A DNA stretch of 64,000 bases from Fen-183 sp036504335 (GCA_036504335.1 DASXVJ010000029.1:40395-104394), one strand, 5' to 3'; positions 51,139-60,036 are shown, counted from the stretch's first letter. A program made the numbers and translations. The notes: a model not told the origin generated them from the letters alone.

Positions 51139-51917
51139 AGGTCGTCGTGAAATCGGGCACTCCGAGCGGCTTCGCGGACTACCTCATGAAGGCCGCGGCC
51201 GGGAAGGACATTTTCTCCGAGGGCGAGGTCGGCACCGAGATGTACGTCATCCAGGCCGGCACGGTCGAGATCTACAAGAAGAGCCGCAAGGGCGAAGAGA
51301 AGATCCTCGCGACGCTGGAAAAGGGCGACTTCTTCGGCGAGATGTCCATCCTCGAAGACGTCCCGCGGACCGCGTCCGCGCGCGCGAAGACCGAATGCGA
51401 GCTCGTCCGGATCAACCAGACGACGTTCGACGAAATGCTGCGCCACAACGCGGAGATCGCGGTGCGGATGCTGCGCAAGCTCTCGCGCCGCCTGCGCGAG
51501 ACGACCAAGCTCCTCGAGCAGTCGACCGGCGTCGCCCCGACGCTCGACCAGTCGTCGTCGGACATCTTCGCGAAGGAAGCCGACCGGCACGACATGTTCC
51601 GGATCGTCGCGGACGCCGGGGGTGAGTTCTTCCTGAACCGCGAGGGGGAGACCACCGTCGGGCGCATCGACCCCGTCACGGGCATCCGGCCGGACGTCGA
51701 CCTCGCGAACCTCGACACGCAGCGCTCCGTCTCCCGCCGGCATTCGAAGATCGTCCACTCCGGAAACGAGTTCCGGGTCGTCGAGGAGATCGGGACGATG
51801 AACGGGACGTTCGTGAACGGCACGCGCATCGTCACGGGCCAGCCGGTGTCGATCAAGGACGGCGACCGGATCCGCTTCGGCCTCGTGGACCTCACGTTCC
51901 GCATCAGCAAGGCGTAG
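51135..51917 (+). CDS. Cyclic-nucleotide-binding domain fused to FHA domain
   Basis: The 260-residue product starts at TTG (GAGGAG 9 nt before it) and overlaps the ldcA stop. Residues 1-125 form a CRP-like cNMP domain (KDIFSEGEVGTEMYVIQAG, GDFFGEMSILEDVPRTASA, with the phosphate-binding Glu and Arg). Residues 165-260 form an FHA domain (TVGRIDPVTG, SVSRRHSKI, TMNGTFVNG) that binds phosphothreonine. There is no DNA-binding helix-turn-helix. It is likely a signalling adaptor, possibly linked to the Ser/Thr kinase 2 kb downstream. Confidence 0.85.
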   Translation: MKVVVKSGTPSGFADYLMKAAAGKDIFSEGEVGTEMYVIQAGTVEIYKKSRKGEEKILATLEKGDFFGEMSILEDVPRTASARAKTECELVRINQTTFDEMLRHNAEIAVRMLRKLSRRLRETTKLLEQSTGVAPTLDQSSSDIFAKEADRHDMFRIVADAGGEFFLNREGETTVGRIDPVTGIRPDVDLANLDTQRSVSRRHSKIVHSGNEFRVVEEIGTMNGTFVNGTRIVTGQPVSIKDGDRIRFGLVDLTFRISKA

Positions 51918-51922
51918 GGGTC

Positions 51923-54079
51923 ATTTCCGCTTCTCTTCCGCCCCTCGCGTCCCTGCCCGGCATCGGACCCGCGCGCGCGAAGGAGCTGGCCGAGGCGGGC
52001 GTCGAGACCGCGCTCGACCTCCTCCTCCACCTCCCGTTCCGGTACGAGGATCGCACGCGAATCGGCCCGATCTCCGAGCTCGTCGCCGAGGGCCCCGCAA
52101 CCACCGTCAAGGGGACGATCCTCTCCTCGCGCCTGATCCGGACGCGCCGGCGGGGATTCACGATCTTCGAGGCGATCCTGGACGACGGCTCCGGCACCCT
52201 CCGCCTCGTCTTCTTCAACCAGCCGTATCTCCAGCGCTGGATGGCGCCAAAGAAGGTCTTCTGGGTTTACGGGATCGGCACACAGGCGGCGCGCTATCGG
52301 CGCGGGCTCGTGATGGAGAACCCGCAGATCGAAGAATTCCTGGAAGGACAAGAGAAAGAGAAAGACTTCTTAGAAGGTGAAGAGGGCACGGGCCAGGCGG
52401 GAGCCGCGTCGGAAGCTCTTTCCGTTGGCCGCGTCGTTCCGATCTACCGCAAGCTGCCCGGGATCACGCCGCGGATGCGGAGGCGCGTGGTCTTTCACCT
52501 TCTAAGAAACTTCGCAGACCATCTCCCCGAGCGACTGCGCGACTCGCGGGAGAGGGAGCAAAACCTCCCCTCTCTCTCCGAATCCCTGCGCGAAGCGCAT
52601 TTCCCGGGCAGCGGCGGCGGCCCAGCCGACGCGGAAGCCTGGACCGAGCGGAAGTCACCGCACCTGCACCGGCTCGTCTACGAGGAATTCCTCGAGTTCC
52701 AGGTGGGTCTCCAGCGCCGCCGGGCCGAGCGCGACCGCGTGCCGGCGCCCGTCCTCGCGGCCGACGACGCGATCCGCGCGCGACTCAAGGAGGCGTTGCC
52801 GTTCTCGCTCACGGCCGCGCAGAAGCGCGTGATCCGCGAGATCGGCGAGGATTTCCGGGCGGGCCGGCCCATGCGGCGCCTTCTGCAGGGCGACGTCGGG
52901 AGCGGCAAGACGATCGTCGCCGTCCTCTCGGCCATCCTCGCGGCCGAGTGCGGCCGGCAGACGGCCCTCATGGCCCCGACCGAAATCCTGGCCGAGCAGC
53001 ACTTCACGACGATCTTCCGGATCTTCGGCAAGACCCGCTTCCGGGCCGAGCTCCTCACGGGGCGCGTGAAGGGCAAGGCGCGGGCGCAGGTCCTCGACGC
53101 TCTCCTCGGCGGGCGCATCGACATGCTCGTCGGGACGCACGCGCTGCTGGAAAATCCCGTCGAGTTCCGGCGACTCGGCCTCATCGTCATCGACGAGCAG
53201 CACCGCTTCGGAGTCGCCCAGCGCACGTCCCTTGCCGCCAAGGCGGACCCGTCCGGGGCGCGGCCTCACCTGCTCGTCATGTCCGCGACGCCGATCCCGC
53301 GCTCGCTCGCCCTGACGCTGTACGGCGACCTCGACGTCTCGACGCTCGACGAGAAGCCGCCGGGCCGCACGGCGATCACGACGCGCGTCCTGCCGGAGTC
53401 CGAGCGCGGCGCGGCGTTCCGCGAGATCGAGGGCGAGATCCGCGCCGGCGGGCAGGCCTACGTCGTCGTCCCGCTCATCGAGGAGTCCGACACGATCGAC
53501 GCCCGGGCCGTCGAGAAGCACGCCGGGGAGATCCGCAAGGCCCTTCCCGGCCGCCGCGTCGGCGTCCTGCACGGGCGCATCCCTCCGGACGAACGCGAGA
53601 GGACGATGGGAGATTTCGCGGCGGGGAAGCTGGACGTCCTGGCGGCGACGACCGTCATCGAGGTCGGCGTCGACGTCCCGAACGCGTCGTACATGCTCGT
53701 CGAGAACGCGGAACGCTTCGGCCTCGCCCAGCTGCACCAGCTCCGCGGGCGCGTGGGCCGAGGCCGGCGCACGTCCCGCTGCGTGCTCCTCTTCGGGGCC
53801 AAGACCTCGCCCGAATCGCGGGAGCGCCTCGGCGTCCTCGAGAAGACGGACGACGGCTTCGTGGTGGCCGAGGAGGACCTGAAGCGCCGCGGCCCGGGCG
53901 ACGCGCTCGGAACCCGCCAGAGCGGCGTGCCGATGTTCCGCATCGGCGACCTCGTGCGGGACGTGCGGTGGATGACGGACGCGAAACAGGAGGCCATGCG
54001 CCTCATCGCCATGGGCCGCGACATGCCGTTCCGCGAACCGCTGTTCCTTCGTGCCGCTGGCCTCCCGACCGGCGACTAG
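51923..54079 (+). CDS. recG: ATP-dependent DNA helicase RecG
   Basis: Branch-migrating helicase in replication-fork rescue. From the ATT at 51923 the product has 718 residues: wedge domain (SLPGIGPARAKELAEAG, LLLHLPFRYEDRTRIG), Walker A GDVGSGKT near residue 325, DEQHRFGV, SATPIPRSLALTLYGD, VIEVGVDVPNA and QLRGRVGRG. The frame has no ATG, GTG or TTG before 52241, which would delete about 106 residues of the wedge domain. ATT 51923 or CTG 51953 are the candidate starts. Residues about 137-156 (EEFLEGQEKEKDFLEGEEG) and 190-197 (FHLLRNF) are coded by copies of the dispersed element. Confidence 0.88.
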   Translation: MSASLPPLASLPGIGPARAKELAEAGVETALDLLLHLPFRYEDRTRIGPISELVAEGPATTVKGTILSSRLIRTRRRGFTIFEAILDDGSGTLRLVFFNQPYLQRWMAPKKVFWVYGIGTQAARYRRGLVMENPQIEEFLEGQEKEKDFLEGEEGTGQAGAASEALSVGRVVPIYRKLPGITPRMRRRVVFHLLRNFADHLPERLRDSREREQNLPSLSESLREAHFPGSGGGPADAEAWTERKSPHLHRLVYEEFLEFQVGLQRRRAERDRVPAPVLAADDAIRARLKEALPFSLTAAQKRVIREIGEDFRAGRPMRRLLQGDVGSGKTIVAVLSAILAAECGRQTALMAPTEILAEQHFTTIFRIFGKTRFRAELLTGRVKGKARAQVLDALLGGRIDMLVGTHALLENPVEFRRLGLIVIDEQHRFGVAQRTSLAAKADPSGARPHLLVMSATPIPRSLALTLYGDLDVSTLDEKPPGRTAITTRVLPESERGAAFREIEGEIRAGGQAYVVVPLIEESDTIDARAVEKHAGEIRKALPGRRVGVLHGRIPPDERERTMGDFAAGKLDVLAATTVIEVGVDVPNASYMLVENAERFGLAQLHQLRGRVGRGRRTSRCVLLFGAKTSPESRERLGVLEKTDDGFVVAEEDLKRRGPGDALGTRQSGVPMFRIGDLVRDVRWMTDAKQEAMRLIAMGRDMPFREPLFLRAAGLPTGD
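52331..52515. repeat. Dispersed AG-rich element, tandem plus copies and inverted partner, pair 9 (recG)
   Basis: A partial plus copy GAAGAATTCCTGGAAGGACA (52331-52350) is followed by a full one at 52353-52390 with ACTTCTTAGAAGGTGAAGAG. The inverted copy at 52491-52515 reads TCTTTCACCTTCTAAGAAAC. The arms are about 100 bp apart. The spacer codes for the conserved RecG stretch GRVVPIYRKLPGITPRMRRR. Confidence 0.8.
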
Positions 54080-54082
54080 GAA

Positions 54083-54088
54083 TATCCT
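54083..54088 (+). promoter_or_regulatory. -10 box TATCCT for the Ser/Thr kinase gene
   Basis: TATCCT lies 9 nt before the GTG start at 54098, just after the recG stop codon. Confidence 0.4.
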
Positions 54089-54097
54089 CCACACACG

Positions 54098-56818
54098 GTG
54101 CCACCGGAACGTTGCCTGGCGTGCGATGCGGATCTGCCGCCTTCGTCGCGGTTCTGTCCGGCGTGTGGAGCGGCCGTGGGCCCGGTCTCGCAGCTTCCCA
54201 CCGGGCTCGCGAGCTCGTCCCCGGCACCTCGCTCCGTGACGCCGTCGTCCATCGGCCGCCTCTCGTCCGACTCTTCGGCTCCCGACGTCCTCGCGCCAGG
54301 CTCCGTCTTCGCAGGCCGGTTCCGGATCGTGGGTCTGATCGGCCGCGGAGGCATGGGAGAGGTTTACCGCGCGGACGATCTCAAGCTGGGCCACGTCGTC
54401 GCACTCAAGTTCCTGCCGGTGCGGCTCGCGCCCGACCGCTCATGGGTGGAGCGCTTCTACGCCGAGGTCCGGCACGCCCGCCAGATCTCCCATCCGAACG
54501 TCTGCCGCGTCTACGACGTCGGCGAGGCCGACGGGCGCCACTTCCTCTCGATGGAGTACATCGACGGAGAGGACCTCGCCTCGCTCCTCACGAGAATCGG
54601 GCGCCTCCCCGGGGACAAGGCGCTGGAGATCGCGCGCCAGCTTTGCGCCGGGCTGGCGGCGGCGCACGAAAGAGGAGTCCTGCACCGCGACCTCAAGCCC
54701 GCAAACGTGATGCTCGACGGCCGCGGCCGGGCCCGCATCACCGATTTCGGGCTCGCGGTGGCGCTGCAGGACGCGGCCGCTCGGGAGGTCTCGGGGACTC
54801 CGGTTTACATGGCGCCGGAGCAGCTCGCGGGCGAGGGCGCCTCCGTGGCGAGCGACGTCTATTCCCTCGGTTTCGTCCTCTACGAGCTCTTCACGGGAAA
54901 GAAGCCCTACGACGCGTCCACGCTCTCCGAGCTGCGGAGGCGGAAGCAGAATCCGCCCGCCGCGCCTTCGGCACATGCGAAAGACATGGATCCGGCCGTA
55001 GAGAGCGCGCTCCTGCGCTGCCTCGAGACGAGCCCCGCCCGACGCCCGTCGTCGGCTCTGCAGGTGGCCGCGGCCCTCCCCGGTGGCGATCCGCTCGCCG
55101 CCGCGCTCGCCGCCGGCGAGACCCCCTCGCCCGAGATGGTCGCGGCGGCGGGACGGACCGACGCGATGAGCCCGGCCGTCGCCGCGAGCGCCCTTGCGGC
55201 GATTCTCGGCGGCATGGCGCTCGCAGCTCACCTCTCGCCGAAGGTGTACTTGCACGGAGCCGTGCCCCTGGAGAAGCCTCCCGAAGCCCTGTGCGAGCGG
55301 GCGAAGGAAATCGTGACCCGACTCGGCTACGGAGAGAAGCCCGCCGACGCCGCCTGGGGCTTCTCGAGGGAGAGTGCCTACCTCCGCTGGGTCGAGGAGC
55401 ACGACACCTCCCCGGACCGCTGGAAGGGGTTGCCCACCGGACGGCCGGCGGCGATCGCCTTCTGGTACCGGCAGAGCCCGGCGACGCTCGTTCCCGAGCG
55501 CTTCCGCGGGGACGACGCGGGACACATCGCGGTCACGGCGACCGATCCCCCGCCGACGACCGTCGGCATGATCAGCGTGAAGCTGGACACCCTCGGGCGC
55601 CTGATCCGGTTCGAGGCGGTTCCCTCGGCCTCGCCCGTCACGGCAGTCGGTTCACCGACCGCGCCCGACTGGTCGGTTCCGTTCGCGGAAGCGGGCCTCG
55701 ACGCGTCCGCCTTTTCGCGGTCGGCGCCGCACTTGCTCCCTCCCTCCTTCGCGGACTCCCGAGCGGCCTGGGTGGAAGCCGAGCCCGCGCGCCCCGATCG
55801 CATCCTGCGCGTCGAAGCGGCAGCCTTGCAGGAACGGCCCGTGTTCTTCGAGCTGGCGGGGCCATGGAGCCGGCCGGCGCGAGCAGCCGCAGCCGAACCG
55901 ACCGCAAGAGGAAAGGCCCTCGACCTTCTCGGAGTGGCGATCTTTCTCGTCCTGGTTGCCGGGAGTGGGCTGATCGCCCGCCGCAATCTGCGCCTCGGCC
56001 GCGGCGACCGGCGCGGCGCCACGCGCCTCGCGGCCCTCGTGCTGGGCACATTCCTGGTCGCGTGGGCCTTCGACACGCGCCACGTCGCCGGTATCTCGGA
56101 GGTCGCCCTCTTCCTCCTCGGCGCGACCCGCGCTCTGTTCACGGCTGCAGTCGGCTGGGTGGCGTACGTCGCGGTCGAGCCCCTCATCCGGCGCCGCTGG
56201 CCCGACGCGCTAATCTCCTGGACGCGCCTCCTCTCGGGCCGGGTGCGAGACCCGCTCGTCGGGCGTGCGGCGCTCGCCGGCTCGCTTCTGGGAACGTCGG
56301 CGGCACTCCTCCAGTCGATCGGGCAACTCATCCGTCGCTCCGTCGAGACTCCGCCGCCCGTTCCGGCCTACGCCTGGGACCTGACGCTGGTCGGGCCGCG
56401 GGCCGTCGCGGGGCACCTTTTTCCGGCACTGGCCTTCAACATGCTCATCGCCGTCGGGCTCGCGCTACTCCTGCTCCTCTTCCGGGCCCTGCTGAAGTGG
56501 GACGGACTCGCGGCCGGAGCGTTCGCCCTGCTTTACAGCTCGACCTGGGTCCTGGCGGGCAGCTGGCTTTCGGCGCCGTTCGGCCTCTTCATGGCCGCGG
56601 CCAGCCTTTTCGTGTTCTACCGCTTCGGCCTTCTCGCATGGGTCTTCCAGGGGTTCTTCCACCACTTTCTCATCTTTGCATTCACGACGGATTCATCCGC
56701 GTGGTACGCGGGAAACTCGTTCTTCCTCCTCCTCGTGCTCGCGGGCGTCGCGGTGTACGGATTCGTGGCGGCGATTGGAGAGCGCCCACTCCTTCAGGGA
56801 ACGCGGCTCGAGGACTGA
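54098..56818 (+). CDS. Membrane Ser/Thr protein kinase with zinc ribbon
   Basis: The 906-residue product has a zinc-ribbon CLACDADLPPSSRFCPACG at residues 6-24. The kinase domain covers about 68-340: GRGGMGEVYRA near 82, ALKFLPV with the ATP-binding Lys, HRDLKPANVML near 195, TDFGLAV and GTPVYMAPEQLAG. A membrane segment lies near 370. An extracytoplasmic domain follows, then eight or so membrane segments from residue 610 to the end. The activating signal and targets are unknown. It lies downstream of an FHA protein that could read phosphothreonine. Confidence 0.88.
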   Translation: MPPERCLACDADLPPSSRFCPACGAAVGPVSQLPTGLASSSPAPRSVTPSSIGRLSSDSSAPDVLAPGSVFAGRFRIVGLIGRGGMGEVYRADDLKLGHVVALKFLPVRLAPDRSWVERFYAEVRHARQISHPNVCRVYDVGEADGRHFLSMEYIDGEDLASLLTRIGRLPGDKALEIARQLCAGLAAAHERGVLHRDLKPANVMLDGRGRARITDFGLAVALQDAAAREVSGTPVYMAPEQLAGEGASVASDVYSLGFVLYELFTGKKPYDASTLSELRRRKQNPPAAPSAHAKDMDPAVESALLRCLETSPARRPSSALQVAAALPGGDPLAAALAAGETPSPEMVAAAGRTDAMSPAVAASALAAILGGMALAAHLSPKVYLHGAVPLEKPPEALCERAKEIVTRLGYGEKPADAAWGFSRESAYLRWVEEHDTSPDRWKGLPTGRPAAIAFWYRQSPATLVPERFRGDDAGHIAVTATDPPPTTVGMISVKLDTLGRLIRFEAVPSASPVTAVGSPTAPDWSVPFAEAGLDASAFSRSAPHLLPPSFADSRAAWVEAEPARPDRILRVEAAALQERPVFFELAGPWSRPARAAAAEPTARGKALDLLGVAIFLVLVAGSGLIARRNLRLGRGDRRGATRLAALVLGTFLVAWAFDTRHVAGISEVALFLLGATRALFTAAVGWVAYVAVEPLIRRRWPDALISWTRLLSGRVRDPLVGRAALAGSLLGTSAALLQSIGQLIRRSVETPPPVPAYAWDLTLVGPRAVAGHLFPALAFNMLIAVGLALLLLLFRALLKWDGLAAGAFALLYSSTWVLAGSWLSAPFGLFMAAASLFVFYRFGLLAWVFQGFFHHFLIFAFTTDSSAWYAGNSFFLLLVLAGVAVYGFVAAIGERPLLQGTRLED

Positions 56819-56828
56819 ATTTCCGGGT

Positions 56829-56834
56829 TAACAT
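56829..56834 (+). promoter_or_regulatory. -10 box TAACAT for the M50 protease gene
   Basis: TAACAT lies 42 nt before the GTG start, predicting a leader of about 36 nt. This is not a leaderless case. Confidence 0.4.
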
Positions 56835-56876
56835 CCGCGCCCGCGCGGCGCCCGATGCGCCGCGCTCAAAGGCGCC

Positions 56877-57521
56877 GTGGACCCGCAAAAAACGCTCGAA
56901 ATCGTCATCCAGGTCGTCGTCCTCCTGTTCGCCGTCTCGTTTCACGAGTCGGCACACGGCTTCGTCGCGATGAAGTGCGGCGACAACACCGCCCGCGACC
57001 TGGGCCGGATCACGATGAACCCGTTGAAGCACCTGGACCCGATCGGGAGCCTGTTGTTTCCGGCGATGCTCGCGTTCTCCGGGCTGCCCGTCTTCGGCTG
57101 GGCCAAGCCGGTTCCCGTATCCCTCCGCGGCGTCCGGAACCCGCGCCGCGCGAATCTCCTCGTGTCGGCGGCGGGACCGCTCTCGAACCTGTTGCTGGCC
57201 GTCTTGTTTGCGGGAGCGGTGGTGTTCGTGAAGCGCCTTCATTCCTTCGAAGGTGATCCGGGCATTCTTCGACCGCTCTTCATCATTGCGGCCTCTTCGG
57301 TGCTCGTGAACGTGTCGCTGGCGGTCTTCAACCTGTTCCCCATCCCGCCCCTGGACGGCTTCGGCGTCGTCGAAAGCCTTGCTCCGCCTTCCGCCATTCC
57401 GGCGATCCTCTGGCTCCGCCGTTTCGGGTTCCTGATCCTCGTCGTCATGATGTTCACCGGCATTCTCGGGTTCTTCATGCGCCCGGTGCAGCGCTTCGTT
57501 CTTTCATGGTTGACCTCCTGA
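56877..57521 (+). CDS. Site-2-type membrane metalloprotease (peptidase M50)
   Basis: The 214-residue product has the zinc motif FHESAHGFVA (HExxH) in the first membrane segment and FNLFPIPPLDGFGVV with the third-ligand Asp. Five or six membrane segments are visible. Such small M50 proteases cut membrane-bound regulators or signal peptide remnants. A weak copy of the dispersed element lies at 57234-57263. The stop overlaps trpS by one base. Confidence 0.88.
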   Translation: MDPQKTLEIVIQVVVLLFAVSFHESAHGFVAMKCGDNTARDLGRITMNPLKHLDPIGSLLFPAMLAFSGLPVFGWAKPVPVSLRGVRNPRRANLLVSAAGPLSNLLLAVLFAGAVVFVKRLHSFEGDPGILRPLFIIAASSVLVNVSLAVFNLFPIPPLDGFGVVESLAPPSAIPAILWLRRFGFLILVVMMFTGILGFFMRPVQRFVLSWLTS

Positions 57522-58516
57522 TGTCCTCACCTTCCAGAGAAATCGTGCTCTCGGGCCTCCGGCCCACCGGCCGCGTCCACCTCGGCAACTACTGGGGCGC
57601 GGTGAAGAACTGGGTCGACCTGCAGGAGAAATACGCCTGCCGGTACTTCGTCGCCGACCTCCACGCGCTCACGACCGACTATGCGGACACCTCCTCGATT
57701 CGCGAAGCGTCGGTCGAGGCCGTGACGGACTGGCTCTCCGTGGGCCTCGACCCGGAGAAGAGCGTCATCTTCGTCCAGTCGCGCGTGCCGCAGACCGCCG
57801 AGCTCGCGCTCGTCTTCGGGATGATCACGCCGCTGGGCTGGCTCGAACGCGTGCCGACGTACAAGGAGCAGATCGAGCAGCTGCGCGAGCGGGACCTCGG
57901 GACGTTCGGTTTCCTCGGCTACCCGGTCCTCATGACGGCCGACATCGCGCTTTACCTCGCACACTACGTCCCCGTCGGCAAGGATCAGGAGAGCCACCTC
58001 GAGATCTGCCGCGAGATCGTGCGCCGCTTCAACGGCTTCTACGGGGACGTCTTCCCCGAGCCGAAGGCGCTCTTCACGGCGACGCCGAAGGTCCCCGGGC
58101 TCGACGGGCGGAAGATGTCCAAGAGCTACAACAACACGCTCGCGCTCTCGGATTCGGCGGAGGTCGTGGCGAAGAAGGTCATGGGGATGGTCACGGACCC
58201 GGGCCGCGCGCGCCGCTCGGACCCCGGCGACCCGGACGCCTGCAACCTGTACCCGTTCCACGTCCTGTATTCCACGTCCGACGAGCAGAAGGTCGTCGCC
58301 GAGGAGTGCCGCGCGGCGACGCGCGGCTGCGTGGACTGCAAGAAGCACCTCATCCGCAACATGAACGCGGCCCTCGAGCCCATCCGCCAGAAGCGCGCGG
58401 AGATCGTCGCGCAGAAGGACTACGTGAAAGACGTCCTCGCGGACGGAAACTCCCGCGCGAAGGCGATTGCCACCGAAACGATGGAGCGTGTTTCGAACGC
58501 CATGGGGCTCCTGTGA
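57521..58516 (+). CDS. trpS: Tryptophanyl-tRNA synthetase
   Basis: Charges tRNA-Trp. The 331-residue class I enzyme has VLSGLRPTGRVHLGNYWGA with the HIGH-type motif HLGN, MTADIALYLAHYVPVGKDQ, and GLDGRKMSKSYNNT with the KMSKS motif. The ATG at 57521 uses the last base of the previous stop. An ATG at 57506 within the previous gene is an alternative. Confidence 0.95.
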   Translation: MSSPSREIVLSGLRPTGRVHLGNYWGAVKNWVDLQEKYACRYFVADLHALTTDYADTSSIREASVEAVTDWLSVGLDPEKSVIFVQSRVPQTAELALVFGMITPLGWLERVPTYKEQIEQLRERDLGTFGFLGYPVLMTADIALYLAHYVPVGKDQESHLEICREIVRRFNGFYGDVFPEPKALFTATPKVPGLDGRKMSKSYNNTLALSDSAEVVAKKVMGMVTDPGRARRSDPGDPDACNLYPFHVLYSTSDEQKVVAEECRAATRGCVDCKKHLIRNMNAALEPIRQKRAEIVAQKDYVKDVLADGNSRAKAIATETMERVSNAMGLL

Positions 58517-58522
58517 ACTTCG

Positions 58523-58554
58523 CCCCTCTTCACCTTCCAAGAAATCTTCTCTTC
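58523..58554 (-). repeat. Dispersed AG-rich element, intergenic inverted copy before scpA
   Basis: CCCCTCTTCACCTTCCAAGA then AATCTTCTCTTC. It is a very close match to the inverted core and fills most of the 42-bp gap between trpS and scpA, ending 4 nt before the scpA ATG. No plus partner is convincing within 200 bp. Confidence 0.75.
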
Positions 58555-58558
58555 AATC

Positions 58559-59368
58559 ATGGCTGAGTTCCGCATCCCCGTCCCCGCGGGCGCGGACCTC
58601 ATGCAGCCGTACCCGGTGAAGGTGCCCCAGTTCGAGGGGCCGCTGGACCTGCTGCTGCACCTCATCCGCAAGAACGAGGTCGACCTCCGCAACATCCCCG
58701 TCGCGGACATCTGCCGCCAGTACCACGAGTACCTCGTTCTCATGCAGGAGCTCGACCTCGAAGTCGCCGCCGAGTTTCTCTACGTCGAGGCTCTCCTCGT
58801 CCACGTCAAGTCGCAGATGGTCCTTCCGCGCGCGGTCCTGCCGGACGGCACGCCGCAGGAGGACCCGCGCGACGAGCTCGTGCGGCGGCTCATCGAGTAC
58901 CGCAAGTACAAGGGCGTCGCCGAGACGCTCCACGAGATGGAGGCGCTGCGCCTCGGCCTCTGGAGCCGCCCGCCCGCCAGGCTCGAGGCGTCGGAGGCCG
59001 AGGCCGAGGAGACGGACCTCTCCGAGGTCTCGCTCTTCGACCTCCTCACGTTCTTCAAGGGCGCGCTCGACCGCTACCGCTCGGCGCATCCGCCCTCCAT
59101 GGAGATCTCGCACCAGAAGTACTCCATCAAGGAGAAGATGGAGGACATGCTCGCGCGCGTGCGAAGCGGAGGCGGACCCGTGCCGCTGTCGGACGTCTTC
59201 AAGGGCCTCGCGGGCCGCGCCGAGGCGATCGCCGTCTTCCTCGCCGTCCTCGAGCTTCTCCGCCTGCGCGTCGTCCGCGCCCGGCAGGACGCCGAGTTCA
59301 GCGACATCCTCCTCGAGTCGACCGGCGAGGACGTGACCCTCGAGGGCTACGAGGAGTCGTACCGATGA
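58559..59368 (+). CDS. scpA: Segregation and condensation protein A
   Basis: Kleisin subunit of the SMC condensin complex. The 269-residue product has VPQFEGPLDLLLHLIRKNEVDL at the N-terminus and a C-terminal winged-helix region (FLAVLELLRLRVVRARQ). No ribosome binding site is evident; the space before the ATG is occupied by the dispersed element. scpB follows with an ATGA overlap. Confidence 0.94.
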   Translation: MAEFRIPVPAGADLMQPYPVKVPQFEGPLDLLLHLIRKNEVDLRNIPVADICRQYHEYLVLMQELDLEVAAEFLYVEALLVHVKSQMVLPRAVLPDGTPQEDPRDELVRRLIEYRKYKGVAETLHEMEALRLGLWSRPPARLEASEAEAEETDLSEVSLFDLLTFFKGALDRYRSAHPPSMEISHQKYSIKEKMEDMLARVRSGGGPVPLSDVFKGLAGRAEAIAVFLAVLELLRLRVVRARQDAEFSDILLESTGEDVTLEGYEESYR

Positions 59369-60036
59369 CCGACGACGTCGAGGTCCCCGAGGCGCCGGCG
59401 GCTCCGGTCCCGTCCGCCCCGCCGGCGCACGTGGCGCTCGTGGAAGCGCTCCTCTTCGCGTCGGGCAAGCCGGCGAGCGTCGAGCGCCTCGCCGAGGCGT
59501 CCGAGCTGACGGCCGCCGAGGTGGAAGCCGCGATCGACGTCCTCGAGCGCGCCCTCGAGGCCGACGCTCGCGGCGTGCGGCTGGACCGCGTCGCGGGTGG
59601 CGCGCGGCTCGTCTCGCGCAACGAGTTCGACGTGCCCGTGCGCAAGCTCCTCGGACTCGAAGGCAAGAACAAGCTCTCGATGGCGAGCCTCGAGACGCTC
59701 TCGATCATCGCGTACCGCCAGCCCGTCACGGCGCCCGAGATCGCCGAGCTGCGCGGCGTGAACTCCGCGTCGTCGCTCCGGACGCTGCTCGACAAGAAGC
59801 TCATCACGACGGCGGGCCGCAAGGAAGTCGTCGGCACGCCGTTCCTCTACAAGACGACGAAGGAGTTCCTCGTCCACTTCGGCCTCGACGACGTCAAGGA
59901 CCTCCCGAAGCCGGAGGACCTCGACGCGCTCTACGGCGTCGAGACGAACACGTCGCAGACGGAACTGTTCCCGGAGCGGGAAGAAGAGGGAAAAGAAGAG
60001 AAAGAAGAGAAGGAGGAAGATGCTTCGAATGGTTAA
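59365..60036 (+). CDS. scpB: Segregation and condensation protein B
   Basis: Partner of ScpA in SMC loading. The 223-residue product has two winged-helix domains (HVALVEALLFASGKPASVERL; LETLSIIAYRQPVTAPEIAELRG). It ends in a Glu/Lys run of about 25 residues (EREEEGKEEKEEKEEDASNG) coded by the dispersed element and not part of the fold. Confidence 0.93.
   Translation: MTDDVEVPEAPAAPVPSAPPAHVALVEALLFASGKPASVERLAEASELTAAEVEAAIDVLERALEADARGVRLDRVAGGARLVSRNEFDVPVRKLLGLEGKNKLSMASLETLSIIAYRQPVTAPEIAELRGVNSASSLRTLLDKKLITTAGRKEVVGTPFLYKTTKEFLVHFGLDDVKDLPKPEDLDALYGVETNTSQTELFPEREEEGKEEKEEKEEDASNG

Noticed and set aside
52241..54079. recG starting at the ATG at 52241
   Set aside because: The 106 codons upstream code for a conserved RecG wedge domain in the same open frame, so the shorter start is unlikely.
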